Source: UKL13-2 sp031370625
GTDB lineage: Bacteria > Pseudomonadota > Gammaproteobacteria > Burkholderiales > Usitatibacteraceae
Assembly: GCA_031370625.1 (NCBI GenBank)
Contig: JANMQR010000415.1
Coordinates: forward strand, 1-12,245
Length of the DNA: 12,245 bases
Direction of reading: 5' to 3'
The translations under genes and the position numbers were made by a program. Under the pieces are notes generated by a model, which was given only the letters and a program-made list of their open reading frames with translations, made no database searches and was not told where the DNA came from. Positions 7,122 to 12,245 of the stretch are shown here, piece after piece; positions within the stretch are counted from its first letter, which is position 1; every line of letters begins with the position of its first letter.

Positions 7122-7682
7122 TCAAGCAGCGATACGGGCGGGTGCGGCGAAAAGATCAACTTTTGGAAAGTCAATTTCGATACGCGTGGCCTTGCCGAGA
7201 ATGTTGGTGAAAATATTGAGCGCAACAACCGAGATGACTTCGACGATTTCACCGTCGTTGAGGCCGGCGTTCCGCGCCGCATCAAATTCAGCGGTGGTAA
7301 TTTCGCCCAAATTTGTATTGAGCGCCTTGGCGAATGAAACGATGGCAGCGGCTTTGGCGTCACTTGACGTGCCTTTGCGGTTTAATGCCATTTCGTCATT
7401 GCTCAAACCCGCGCCGCGGCCAATCGCCGTATGTGCTGATACACAGTACTGGCAGCCGTTGCCCTCGGCAATTGCCAGTGCAATACGCTCTTGAGTGGCT
7501 TTGTCTACGCTGACTTTACCAAGCGCGCCATAGAGTCCCAAAAAACCTTCTAGTGCTTTCGGCGAATTCGCCAAAACGCGAATGAAATTTGGTGTGACGC
7601 CCAATTGGGCTTGAACAGCGTCGAGCAACGATTTTGCTTCGCCGGTCGCCGTTTGCGGGTTAACAACTTGAACTCTTGCCAT
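7122..7682 (-). CDS. Carboxymuconolactone decarboxylase family protein, AhpD-like (peroxidase-related)
   Basis: 186 residues, all alpha-helical by composition. The AhpD-type core E73-x3-C77-x2-C80-x3-H84 (EGNGCQYCVSAH) is complete; in AhpD the CxxC cysteines and the His/Glu relay carry alkylhydroperoxidase and disulfide-reductase activity. That favours a thiol peroxidase or reductase role over true carboxymuconolactone decarboxylation, for which there is no pathway context here. AAGGAG (top-strand 7690-7695) lies seven bases before the ATG, so the start is secure. It is the first gene of the minus-strand operon, divergent from the LysR gene, and its upstream region carries a 10-bp-arm dyad (7714-7744). 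The role in removing peroxide generated by or threatening the flavin reductase is inference. Confidence 0.87.
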   Translation of the reverse strand: MARVQVVNPQTATGEAKSLLDAVQAQLGVTPNFIRVLANSPKALEGFLGLYGALGKVSVDKATQERIALAIAEGNGCQYCVSAHTAIGRGAGLSNDEMALNRKGTSSDAKAAAIVSFAKALNTNLGEITTAEFDAARNAGLNDGEIVEVISVVALNIFTNILGKATRIEIDFPKVDLFAAPARIAA

Positions 7683-7713
7683 GATGAAACTCCTTGTTAG
7701 TTGAGGTGGAATA

Positions 7714-7744
7714 TTCGTCGCTTGGATTGTCAGGAAGCGACAAA
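7714..7744. promoter_or_regulatory. Inverted repeat in the LysR/CMD divergent region, candidate regulator site
   Basis: GTCGCTT (7717-7723) and AAGCGAC (7735-7741) are perfect inverted copies 11 bases apart. The symmetry continues for three more positions with one mismatch. It lies 32-62 bases upstream of the CMD start, where the -35 region of that operon is expected, a typical place for a LysR-type activator or repressor to act. I see no convincing consensus -10/-35 for the operon, which fits an activated promoter. Confidence 0.5.
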
Positions 7745-7795
7745 GTGAATTCTGGGCGTCCGCGCGAATTGAATAAATGGTGTCAAAAACATTTC

Positions 7796-7818
7796 ATTGC
7801 TGCATAAATCGCAGTAAT
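7796..7818. promoter_or_regulatory. Candidate LysR box (T-N11-A dyad) just before the LysR gene
   Basis: ATTGCTGC (7796-7803) and GCAGTAAT (7811-7818) are inverted copies with one mismatch around ATAAATC. Within it T7801 and A7813 fit the T-N11-A pattern of LysR-type sites, inside the palindrome TGC-N7-GCA. It lies 10 bases before the preferred LysR start and about 78 bp, centre to centre, from the other dyad. Autoregulation by the LysR protein is the natural reading. Confidence 0.5.
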
Positions 7819-7827
7819 ATGATTGTT

Positions 7828-8769
7828 ATGGATAAGCTCTACGCCATTGAGGCATTCATCAAAATTGTCGAAGCAGGCAGCATTACCGCGGCCGCCGAGG
7901 CGCTAGACGTGTCCCAGCCATCGATGGTGCGAACGCTCGCCGCGCTTGAGCGCGATCTCGGCGTGCGCTTGCTTAATCGCACCACGCGTCGCATGTCGCT
8001 GACCGATGAGGGACGCGAGTACTACGAGCGCAGCCGCCAAATCCTTGCCGCCGTGGAAGATGCGCAGGAAAGCTTGAGCGCCCGCCGCGCCACGCCGCGC
8101 GGCCGTTTGCGGATCGCATCATCGGTTTCATTTGGGCGAACCTTCGTGGCACCGGTGGTAAATGAATTCCTGGCCGAACATCCCGAAATGAATATCGAAT
8201 TGCTGCTGCTGGATCGCGTAGTCGATCTGGTCGAAGAAGGTATGGACGTGGCGGTACGCGTGGCCAAGCTGCCGGATTCATCGATGGTCGCACACGCAAT
8301 TGGCGAGGTTCAGCGTGTTGTCGTGGCGAGTCCTGCACTCATCAGACGTAACGGCCTACCGAAGATTCCCGCCGACCTGCGCGATAAACGCTGCGTCAGT
8401 TTCACCGGCGTGGTGTCGCCAGGCCACTGGACTTTTATTGAAGGACGCAAGCAGATTCAGATTCCCGTCACCAACGCGCTCGTGACTAACCAAGTCGATG
8501 TCGGCGTGCAAGCGTGCGTGCAAGGCGCGGGCTTTGGGCGCTTCCTAAGTTACCACGTGCTCAAGGAAATCAACGCGGGTCAACTCACACGCATCCTCAA
8601 AAAATTTGAAGGCGAATCTATACCGGCAAGCATTGTGTATCCGTCCGCACGCCATCAGTCGCCGAACGTGCGCGCATTCGTGACGTTCGCACAACCCCGG
8701 CTCCGCGAGCGGCTTCGACAATTGCAGCAGCCTCAGCCAACATCACGTAAATTCAACCCGAATCAATAG
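7828..8769 (+). CDS. LysR family transcriptional regulator
   Basis: 313 residues. The N-terminal winged helix-turn-helix starts MDKLYAIEAFIKIVEAGS and includes AAAEALDVSQPSMVRTLAALERDLGVRLLNRTTRR, the hallmark of the family. RGRLRIASS (91-99) opens the periplasmic-binding-protein-like effector domain. I choose the ATG at 7828 because LysR proteins of this type begin at exactly this motif, and because a longer frame from 7777 would place the dyad at 7796-7818 inside the coding sequence. No good Shine-Dalgarno sequence is seen. It is divergent from the CMD-YHS-reductase-DUF1348 run with 145 bp between start codons, the standard layout for a LysR regulator and its target. The effector is unknown. 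The C-terminus has a Gln/Pro-rich tail (LQQPQPTS). Confidence 0.9.
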   Translation: MDKLYAIEAFIKIVEAGSITAAAEALDVSQPSMVRTLAALERDLGVRLLNRTTRRMSLTDEGREYYERSRQILAAVEDAQESLSARRATPRGRLRIASSVSFGRTFVAPVVNEFLAEHPEMNIELLLLDRVVDLVEEGMDVAVRVAKLPDSSMVAHAIGEVQRVVVASPALIRRNGLPKIPADLRDKRCVSFTGVVSPGHWTFIEGRKQIQIPVTNALVTNQVDVGVQACVQGAGFGRFLSYHVLKEINAGQLTRILKKFEGESIPASIVYPSARHQSPNVRAFVTFAQPRLRERLRQLQQPQPTSRKFNPNQ

Positions 8770-8780
8770 CGCTTTACAAT
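8752..8780 (+). promoter_or_regulatory. Weak candidate promoter for the pseudouridine synthase gene
   Basis: TACAAT (8775-8780) is five of six to the -10 consensus and ends seven bases before the ATG at 8788. A poor -35 (TTCAAC, 8752-8757) sits 17 bp upstream, inside the end of the LysR gene. If used, the transcript would start at or beside the ATG, i.e. leaderless, which would explain the lack of a ribosome site there. Tentative. Confidence 0.25.
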
Positions 8781-8787
8781 AGCGGTT

Positions 8788-9987
8788 ATGACTAAAAAAC
8801 TTGATCGACCTGTTCTGACCAAACCAGCTATTACTGCTAGCGCTGTACCGCGCGATGCGGAGACGACTTCTGCCAGCGGCGCACGGGCGCGGGCGCTCGT
8901 GCGCCGCACCAAAGAAGCGGCACGTGAAGCAAAAAAAGCGAAATATGGTGACCGTAATGCGGCCACCGACGCACGCGGTGGTAATGCGCCCTCGCCTACT
9001 GATCCCGAACGCCGTCGCCCACGTACGCCTAGCGCACCGGACGCGGTGGCAACAACTTCAGCGGCGAGCGCAAAACCAGCCTATGTGAAACCCACCGGGC
9101 CACGATCAGCCCACACCCGCTCAGCACCAAAACCCGGCACGGAGCGCGCACCATTCACGCCACGGCAAACGCCACGCGAGCAACGCGGCATGCCGCCCGC
9201 CGAGCGTCCGCCAAGAACATCACCTGCCCCAGCCAATCAAGGCTCGCCTGACGATGGCTCCATTCGTCTGTCGAAACTGATGTCAAATCGTGGCATTTGC
9301 TCGCGTCGCGAAGCGGACGAATGGATCGCAAAAAGTTGGGTGAAAGTCGATGGCGTGATCGTTAATGAACTCGGTTCGCGCGTGATGCCGGATGTGGAAA
9401 TTGCGGTGCATCCTGCGGCGTCTGAAGAGCAGGAGCGGCGTGTGACGATTTTGCTGAATAAGCCCGTCGGCTATGTATCGGGGCAGGCGGAAGACGGGCA
9501 TGAACCTGCTTCGGTTTTATTCACCGAAGAAAACCGTTGGGAAGATGATCCAACGACAATTAAATTCCACCCCATGCAGGCGAAAGGTTTGGCACCGGCG
9601 GGGCGCCTCGATATTGATTCGGTTGGCCTGATTGTGTTCACGCAAGATGGTCGCGTGGCGAAGCAATTGATTGGGGACAATTCGGCGGTTGAAAAAGAAT
9701 ATTTGGTGCGTGTCGAAGGCACGCTGAGCGAATCTGATTTGAAATTATTGAATCATGGCTTGTCGCTCGATGGCGAAGTGTTGCGCCCGGCAAAGGTGTC
9801 GTGGCAGAACGAAGATCAATTACGCTTCGTGTTGCGTGAAGGAAAAAAACGCCAGATTCGCCGCATGTGTGAGCTGGTGGGTTTGAATGTCGTCGGCTTG
9901 AAACGAACCCGCATCGGCATGATTCCGCTGGGTAATTTACCGGCGGGCAAGTGGCGGTATTTGGGGGCAGATGAGTCGTTTTCGTAG
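8788..9987 (+). CDS. rluF: 23S rRNA pseudouridine synthase, RsuA/RluF-like, with long disordered N-terminal extension
   Basis: 399 residues. Residues 1-155 are low-complexity and basic, rich in Ala, Pro, Arg and Thr. The S4 RNA-binding domain follows at about 158-205 (IRLSKLMSNRGICSRREADEW). The pseudouridine synthase domain (about 218-395) has the catalytic motif GRLDIDSVGLIVFTQDG with Asp275 as the nucleophile, KEYLV (303-307), KRQIRRMCE (354-362) and the RTRI segment. The RQIRRMCE/RTRI signature is closer to E. coli RluF (23S helix 69-75 neighbourhood, U2604) than to RluB or RsuA, but the exact target base is not certain. The body is normal length; the N-terminal tail is the unusual part and probably strengthens RNA binding. 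The gene starts 18 bases after the LysR stop on the same strand, so it may be partly read through from there. Confidence 0.85.
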   Translation: MTKKLDRPVLTKPAITASAVPRDAETTSASGARARALVRRTKEAAREAKKAKYGDRNAATDARGGNAPSPTDPERRRPRTPSAPDAVATTSAASAKPAYVKPTGPRSAHTRSAPKPGTERAPFTPRQTPREQRGMPPAERPPRTSPAPANQGSPDDGSIRLSKLMSNRGICSRREADEWIAKSWVKVDGVIVNELGSRVMPDVEIAVHPAASEEQERRVTILLNKPVGYVSGQAEDGHEPASVLFTEENRWEDDPTTIKFHPMQAKGLAPAGRLDIDSVGLIVFTQDGRVAKQLIGDNSAVEKEYLVRVEGTLSESDLKLLNHGLSLDGEVLRPAKVSWQNEDQLRFVLREGKKRQIRRMCELVGLNVVGLKRTRIGMIPLGNLPAGKWRYLGADESFS

Positions 9988-10009
9988 CGATAAAAATCGA
10001 CCCTACCGA

Positions 10010-10103
10010 TGTCATCCCGAGCGCTTTTGCGAGGGATCTGCTGTTAGGATGCCCCGCAATGCAACGAGAAACAGATCCCTCGCAAAAAGCGCTCGGGATG
10101 ACA
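10010..10103. repeat. REPIN-like intergenic element: two inverted imperfect palindromes
   Basis: A 31-base left arm (10010-10040, beginning TGTCATCCCGAGCGC and ending GCGAGGGATCTG) and a 32-base right arm (10072-10103) are inverted copies differing only by one extra base in an A/T run. They flank a 31-base spacer. Each arm is itself an imperfect palindrome: ATCCC-GA-GC, a six-base loop, then GC-GA-GGGAT, so tandem G-A mismatches interrupt the stem. This resembles REP sequences arranged as a REPIN. The motif TCATCCCGAGCG..GAGGGATCT is familiar to me as a dispersed intergenic repeat in many bacterial genomes (recollection, not searched). The long cruciform/hairpin could also act in termination or mRNA stability between the flanking genes. 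Confidence 0.8.
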
Positions 10104-10134
10104 ACTAAACATTAAAAATCTTCATCGAGCCATC

Positions 10135-10770
10135 ATGACCACCACCCCCAACATCCCTCTCACCGACGACGAAATCACCCATCTCGAAGCACTGCTCGCC
10201 TCACCAATTTTCTCAAAACAAGCGATGGGCCTAGATGAAATTCAAGGGTTTCTGTGCGCGGTGATCAGCGGGCCGGAATTAGTCACACCGTCGCAATGGA
10301 TGCCTGCGGTGCTCGGTAATCCGAAATATGAAACCGCCGCGCAGGCAACCGAAGTGGCTAATTTTCTGATGCGGTTTTACAACGAAATCGTCGCGGATTT
10401 AGTCGCCGGTGAAGCGCTCGGCATGTTGCTGCATCGCGAAGACGGCGCGGCGGAGGATGATTTCGATTACGAGACCTGGTGCTTGGCGTATCTGGATGGT
10501 GTCGAATTTTCGCCCGTGCCTTGGGACGAGGCAGGCGAGGAAGCAGAAATTAATGAGTTACTGTTTCCGATCAGTTTGCTGGCAGGCGAAATCGAGCCGA
10601 AAGCATTGAAGCAAATCAAGCCACGTGACATGGCCGATTTAATGATTGAATGTCGCGAAGATTTGCCGCTGCTGGCGGTCGATATTTACAAATATTTTTT
10701 ATCGCTGCGCACCCGACCACCGCTGGTCAAAATCACTACTGAAAGAAAGCCACCGAAAAAATTACACTGA
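10135..10770 (+). CDS. UPF0149/YecA family protein
   Basis: 211 residues, acidic and all-helical. The family core is MGLDEIQGFLCAVISGPELVTPSQWMPAVLG (31-61) followed by FLMRFYNEIVADL and WCLAYLDGVEFSPVPWDE. The C-terminal SEC-C zinc motif found in some YecA proteins is absent; the tail is basic (TTERKPPKKLH). The function of the family is not established. No strong ribosome site is seen before the ATG at 10135; the REPIN-like element ends 31 bases upstream. The stop codon is only 16 bases before the sigma factor start, so the two are probably co-transcribed, which would tie this protein to the same stress unit (inference). Confidence 0.85.
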   Translation: MTTTPNIPLTDDEITHLEALLASPIFSKQAMGLDEIQGFLCAVISGPELVTPSQWMPAVLGNPKYETAAQATEVANFLMRFYNEIVADLVAGEALGMLLHREDGAAEDDFDYETWCLAYLDGVEFSPVPWDEAGEEAEINELLFPISLLAGEIEPKALKQIKPRDMADLMIECREDLPLLAVDIYKYFLSLRTRPPLVKITTERKPPKKLH

Positions 10771-10786
10771 TGATTGTTGCCAAACC

Positions 10787-11374
10787 ATGACCTCACTTCC
10801 CGACAATAAAGCAACTCTGTTTATCGAAATCGAATCGCATCGCAGCTACCTGCTTCGCTTCGCCACTGCGCGCCTGCGTGAGGCTGATGCGGCTGAGGAG
10901 GTGGTGCAAGAGGCGCTGCTGGCCGCACTCGATAGCGTCAGTGGTTTTGCAGGTGGCTCCACCTTGCGCACATGGCTGACCTCGATTTTGAAATTCAAAA
11001 TTATCGATTATCAGCGCCGCGCCGTCACCGAGCGTGAACGATTTGTACAGCCACCTGCGGAAACTGAAGGTAACGACACCGCCTGGTTTGATCGTATGTT
11101 TGACGACACCGGCCACTGGCGCGCACCGATGTCAACCTGGGCCACGCCGGATGATGCCGCCTCGCAAAAGGCTTTTTTCGATGCATTTGAGCGCTGCATG
11201 GATAAATTGCCCGCCGTAACCGCGCGCGTTTTTTTTCAGCGCGAGGTATTGGGCGAAGAAACCGAAGATATTTGTAAGGCTGAAACTATTTCGTCGTCTA
11301 ACTGTTGGGTAATACTGCATCGAGCACGCTTGTCGTTGCGCGAATGCCTCGATCGGTCATGGTTTTCCAAATGA
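10787..11374 (+). CDS. ECF-type sigma-70 family RNA polymerase sigma factor
   Basis: 195 residues from the ATG at 10787. Region 2 (about 17-80) includes YLLRFATARLREADAAEEVVQEALLAAL and RTWLTSILKFKIIDYQRR, the core-binding and -10 recognition helices. Region 4 (about 132-190) includes CMDKLPAVTARVFFQREVLGEET and SSNCWVILHRARLSLRECL, the -35 recognition helix-turn-helix. A linker with a Trp-rich segment (WFDRMFDDTGHWRAPMSTWATP) separates them. A longer frame back to 10646 overlaps the UPF0149 gene and lacks family character. The stop overlaps the start of a zinc-finger anti-sigma gene (ATGA), the classical ECF/anti-sigma pairing. From memory, Neisseria has a comparable sigma with a small zinc anti-sigma controlling methionine sulfoxide reductase; whether this is an orthologue cannot be judged here. 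Confidence 0.9.
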   Translation: MTSLPDNKATLFIEIESHRSYLLRFATARLREADAAEEVVQEALLAALDSVSGFAGGSTLRTWLTSILKFKIIDYQRRAVTERERFVQPPAETEGNDTAWFDRMFDDTGHWRAPMSTWATPDDAASQKAFFDAFERCMDKLPAVTARVFFQREVLGEETEDICKAETISSSNCWVILHRARLSLRECLDRSWFSK

Positions 11375-11568
11375 GAGTTGAACAGGCAATGTCCTGCAAA
11401 CAAGCATCAAAAATATTGAGCATGAAACGCGACCGACCTCTAACGGACGAGGAAGAGCTGCAGCTCAAAAATCATCTCGCCATCTGCCTTTACTGCCACA
11501 ATTTTGATGGGCAGCTTGATGTGCTTGCTGAAATGGCAAAACGATTTGCCGTCGCTCGCGATTTATAA
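11371..11568 (+). CDS. Small zinc-binding anti-sigma factor (zf-HC2/ZAS type)
   Basis: 65 residues from the ATG that overlaps the sigma stop as ATGA, giving translational coupling and roughly matched synthesis. The zinc motif is H35-x3-C39-x2-C42 (HLAICLYC), with Cys9 (MSCKQASKIL) as the likely fourth ligand. This is the ZAS fold that holds ECF sigma factors and often releases them when the cysteines are oxidised or metal-exchanged. There is no membrane segment, so it is a soluble cytoplasmic sensor. An alternative ATG at 11389 would give 59 residues and keep all zinc ligands. The last codons (Ala-Arg-Asp-Leu-stop) lie in the first unit of a 19-bp tandem repeat, so the C-terminus may have been altered by repeat expansion. 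Confidence 0.85.
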   Translation: MRVEQAMSCKQASKILSMKRDRPLTDEEELQLKNHLAICLYCHNFDGQLDVLAEMAKRFAVARDL

Positions 11569-11629
11569 CTGTGCTCGCGATTTACAACTGTGCTCGCGAT
11601 TTGTAAGTCCGCGCGCGACTTGTCAATTT
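11554..11629. repeat. Four 19-bp tandem repeats at the end of the anti-sigma gene
   Basis: The unit GCTCGCGATTTATAACTGT (11554-11572) is followed head-to-tail by a copy differing at one base (11573-11591), a copy about 14/19 identical (11592-11610) and a decayed copy beginning GCGCGCGACTTGT (11611-11629). Three units contain the palindrome TCGCGA at 19-bp spacing. The first unit overlaps the last codons and the stop of the anti-sigma gene. The units could be iterated protein-binding sites in front of the EF-hand gene, or a slippage expansion. Confidence 0.8.
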
Positions 11630-11795
11630 CAAAAAATACTGGCCCAAAAAATATTTTTAGTGGCAGCGCCGATTTTTTGTAAGGTTCCGTCAGCCCCTCT
11701 GACCAATCAGATGTAACGCAAAACTGAAAGCGGACAAGCAATTAATTCCCCGCTCGGCACGCGTCCACCCACCACTGATTAAAGGAATCCTGAAA
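11630..11795 (+). promoter_or_regulatory. Leader region of the EF-hand gene with candidate ECF promoter boxes
   Basis: This stretch holds A-tracts at 11631-11636 and 11646-11651, the AT palindrome AAAAATATTTTT (11647-11658) and a T-run before TGTAAGG (11678-11684). A small dyad TCTGA-CCAA-TCAGA follows (11698-11711), then TGTAACG (11712-11718). GTAAGG or GTAACG resemble the AAC-type -35 boxes of ECF promoters: 16 bases after GTAACG lies CAAG (11735-11738), and 16 after GTAAGG lies GACC (11701). Either could be used by the upstream sigma factor, but neither -10 is convincing. AAGGA (11782-11786) is the ribosome site, nine bases before the ATG. Confidence 0.35.
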
Positions 11796-12212
11796 ATGAA
11801 ATCCAGCAAATTTAGCCGTATCGTTTTAGCTTCGCTTGCAGCATTGATGGTCACAGGCGCTGCCCCCGCGTTCGCTGACACCTCGCAAGAAGATATCCAG
11901 CGCTTCGTTCAAATGTGTGACGTAAACAAAGACGGTATGGTGTCGAAAACTGAGTTGATGAAACGCGCCGAAGCCATGCTGGCAAAAATGCCTGCGAACA
12001 AAGAAGGCATGGTCGACTCGAAAAAAGCGCTGGCCTTCATCATGGAATTACAAAAGAGCGACGGCGGCTTGGGCTATATGACATCGAAGCCGGATTTCAT
12101 GAAAAAAATGGATGCAGCCTTTGATAAATACGACACCACCAAGGCCGGCATGTTGAACAAGCAACAGTTTGAAGCGTTCGTGAAAGAACTATCGAAAACA
12201 TCGGGCGCGTAA
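11796..12212 (+). CDS. Exported methionine-rich EF-hand protein
   Basis: 138 residues. The signal peptide has basic residues, a hydrophobic core and probable cleavage after AFA (residue 27), leaving about 111 periplasmic residues. Loop 1, DVNKDGMVSKTE (42-53), is a canonical 12-residue calcium loop with acidic or polar ligands at positions 1, 3, 5, 9 and 12. Two later segments share the NK/TK-x-G-M-[VL] core, PANKEGMVDSKK (66-77) and DTTKAGMLNKQQ (113-124), but lack several ligands, so they look like degenerate EF-hands. The mature part has 11 methionines (about one in ten) and one Cys (41). Its position behind the sigma/anti-sigma pair suggests it is their target. A metal sensor or buffer, or a methionine sink for oxidants, are both possible; neither is shown. 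Confidence 0.85.
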   Translation: MKSSKFSRIVLASLAALMVTGAAPAFADTSQEDIQRFVQMCDVNKDGMVSKTELMKRAEAMLAKMPANKEGMVDSKKALAFIMELQKSDGGLGYMTSKPDFMKKMDAAFDKYDTTKAGMLNKQQFEAFVKELSKTSGA

Positions 12213-12245
12213 CTTTTTGATAACTTGCAGCGACATTCGCTAGCA

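Noticed and set aside
7122..7682. True carboxymuconolactone decarboxylase of aromatic degradation
   Set aside because: The CxxC/His AhpD motif is present and no protocatechuate-pathway gene is nearby.
10646..10786. In-frame N-terminal extension of the sigma factor
   Set aside because: It overlaps the UPF0149 gene in another frame and has Cys-rich, non-sigma composition; region 2 similarity begins after 10787.
11554..11629. 19-bp repeats as a CRISPR array or plasmid iterons
   Set aside because: There are no spacers between units, only four decaying copies, and no cas or replication gene nearby.

Overview
The window looks like a bacterial chromosome of moderate GC content, probably from a betaproteobacterium. 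I infer this from the gene families: a short ECF sigma factor overlapping a tiny zinc-binding anti-sigma gene, a UPF0149/YecA protein, an RsuA-family pseudouridine synthase with an Ala/Pro/Arg-rich head, and a LysR-controlled redox operon. No rRNA, tRNA, CRISPR array, transposase or phage gene is visible. No gene-free stretch exceeds 300 bases.

Left part (1-1744, minus strand): the truncated end of a hemolysin III/PAQR-type membrane protein gene, then a stand-alone alpha/beta hydrolase.

First regulator module (1745-4271): a TetR-type repressor is divergent from a zinc-independent medium-chain dehydrogenase, followed by a glutathione S-transferase on the same strand. The 85-91 bp between the divergent genes holds a near-consensus promoter and two matching dyads (TGTA-N8-TACA) whose centres are 53 bp apart. 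One dyad lies on each gene's promoter. The repressor mRNA looks leaderless.

Second regulator module (4304-8769): a LysR regulator is divergent from a four-gene minus-strand run. In transcription order this is an AhpD-like carboxymuconolactone decarboxylase family protein, an exported YHS-domain protein, a three-part reductase (PNPOx-like flavin barrel + phthalate-dioxygenase-reductase-type flavin/NAD module + C-terminal 2Fe-2S ferredoxin), and a DUF1348 NTF2-like protein. Two dyads lie in the divergent region. A perfect 10-bp hairpin sits between the YHS and reductase genes. The set looks like a dedicated redox or xenobiotic-handling pathway with no clear described function.

Right part (8788-12245, plus strand): an RluF-like 23S rRNA pseudouridine synthase; a REPIN-like element of two inverted imperfect palindromes; a UPF0149 protein; an ECF sigma factor; its ATGA-overlapping zinc anti-sigma factor; a 19-bp tandem repeat starting inside the end of the anti-sigma gene; and an exported, methionine-rich protein with one good and two degenerate EF-hand loops. 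The sigma, anti-sigma and exported protein together suggest an envelope stress or oxidant response.

The strongest leads for something undescribed are the LysR/CMD/YHS/PNPOx-reductase/DUF1348 operon and the sigma/anti-sigma/Met-rich EF-hand unit with its 19-bp repeats.
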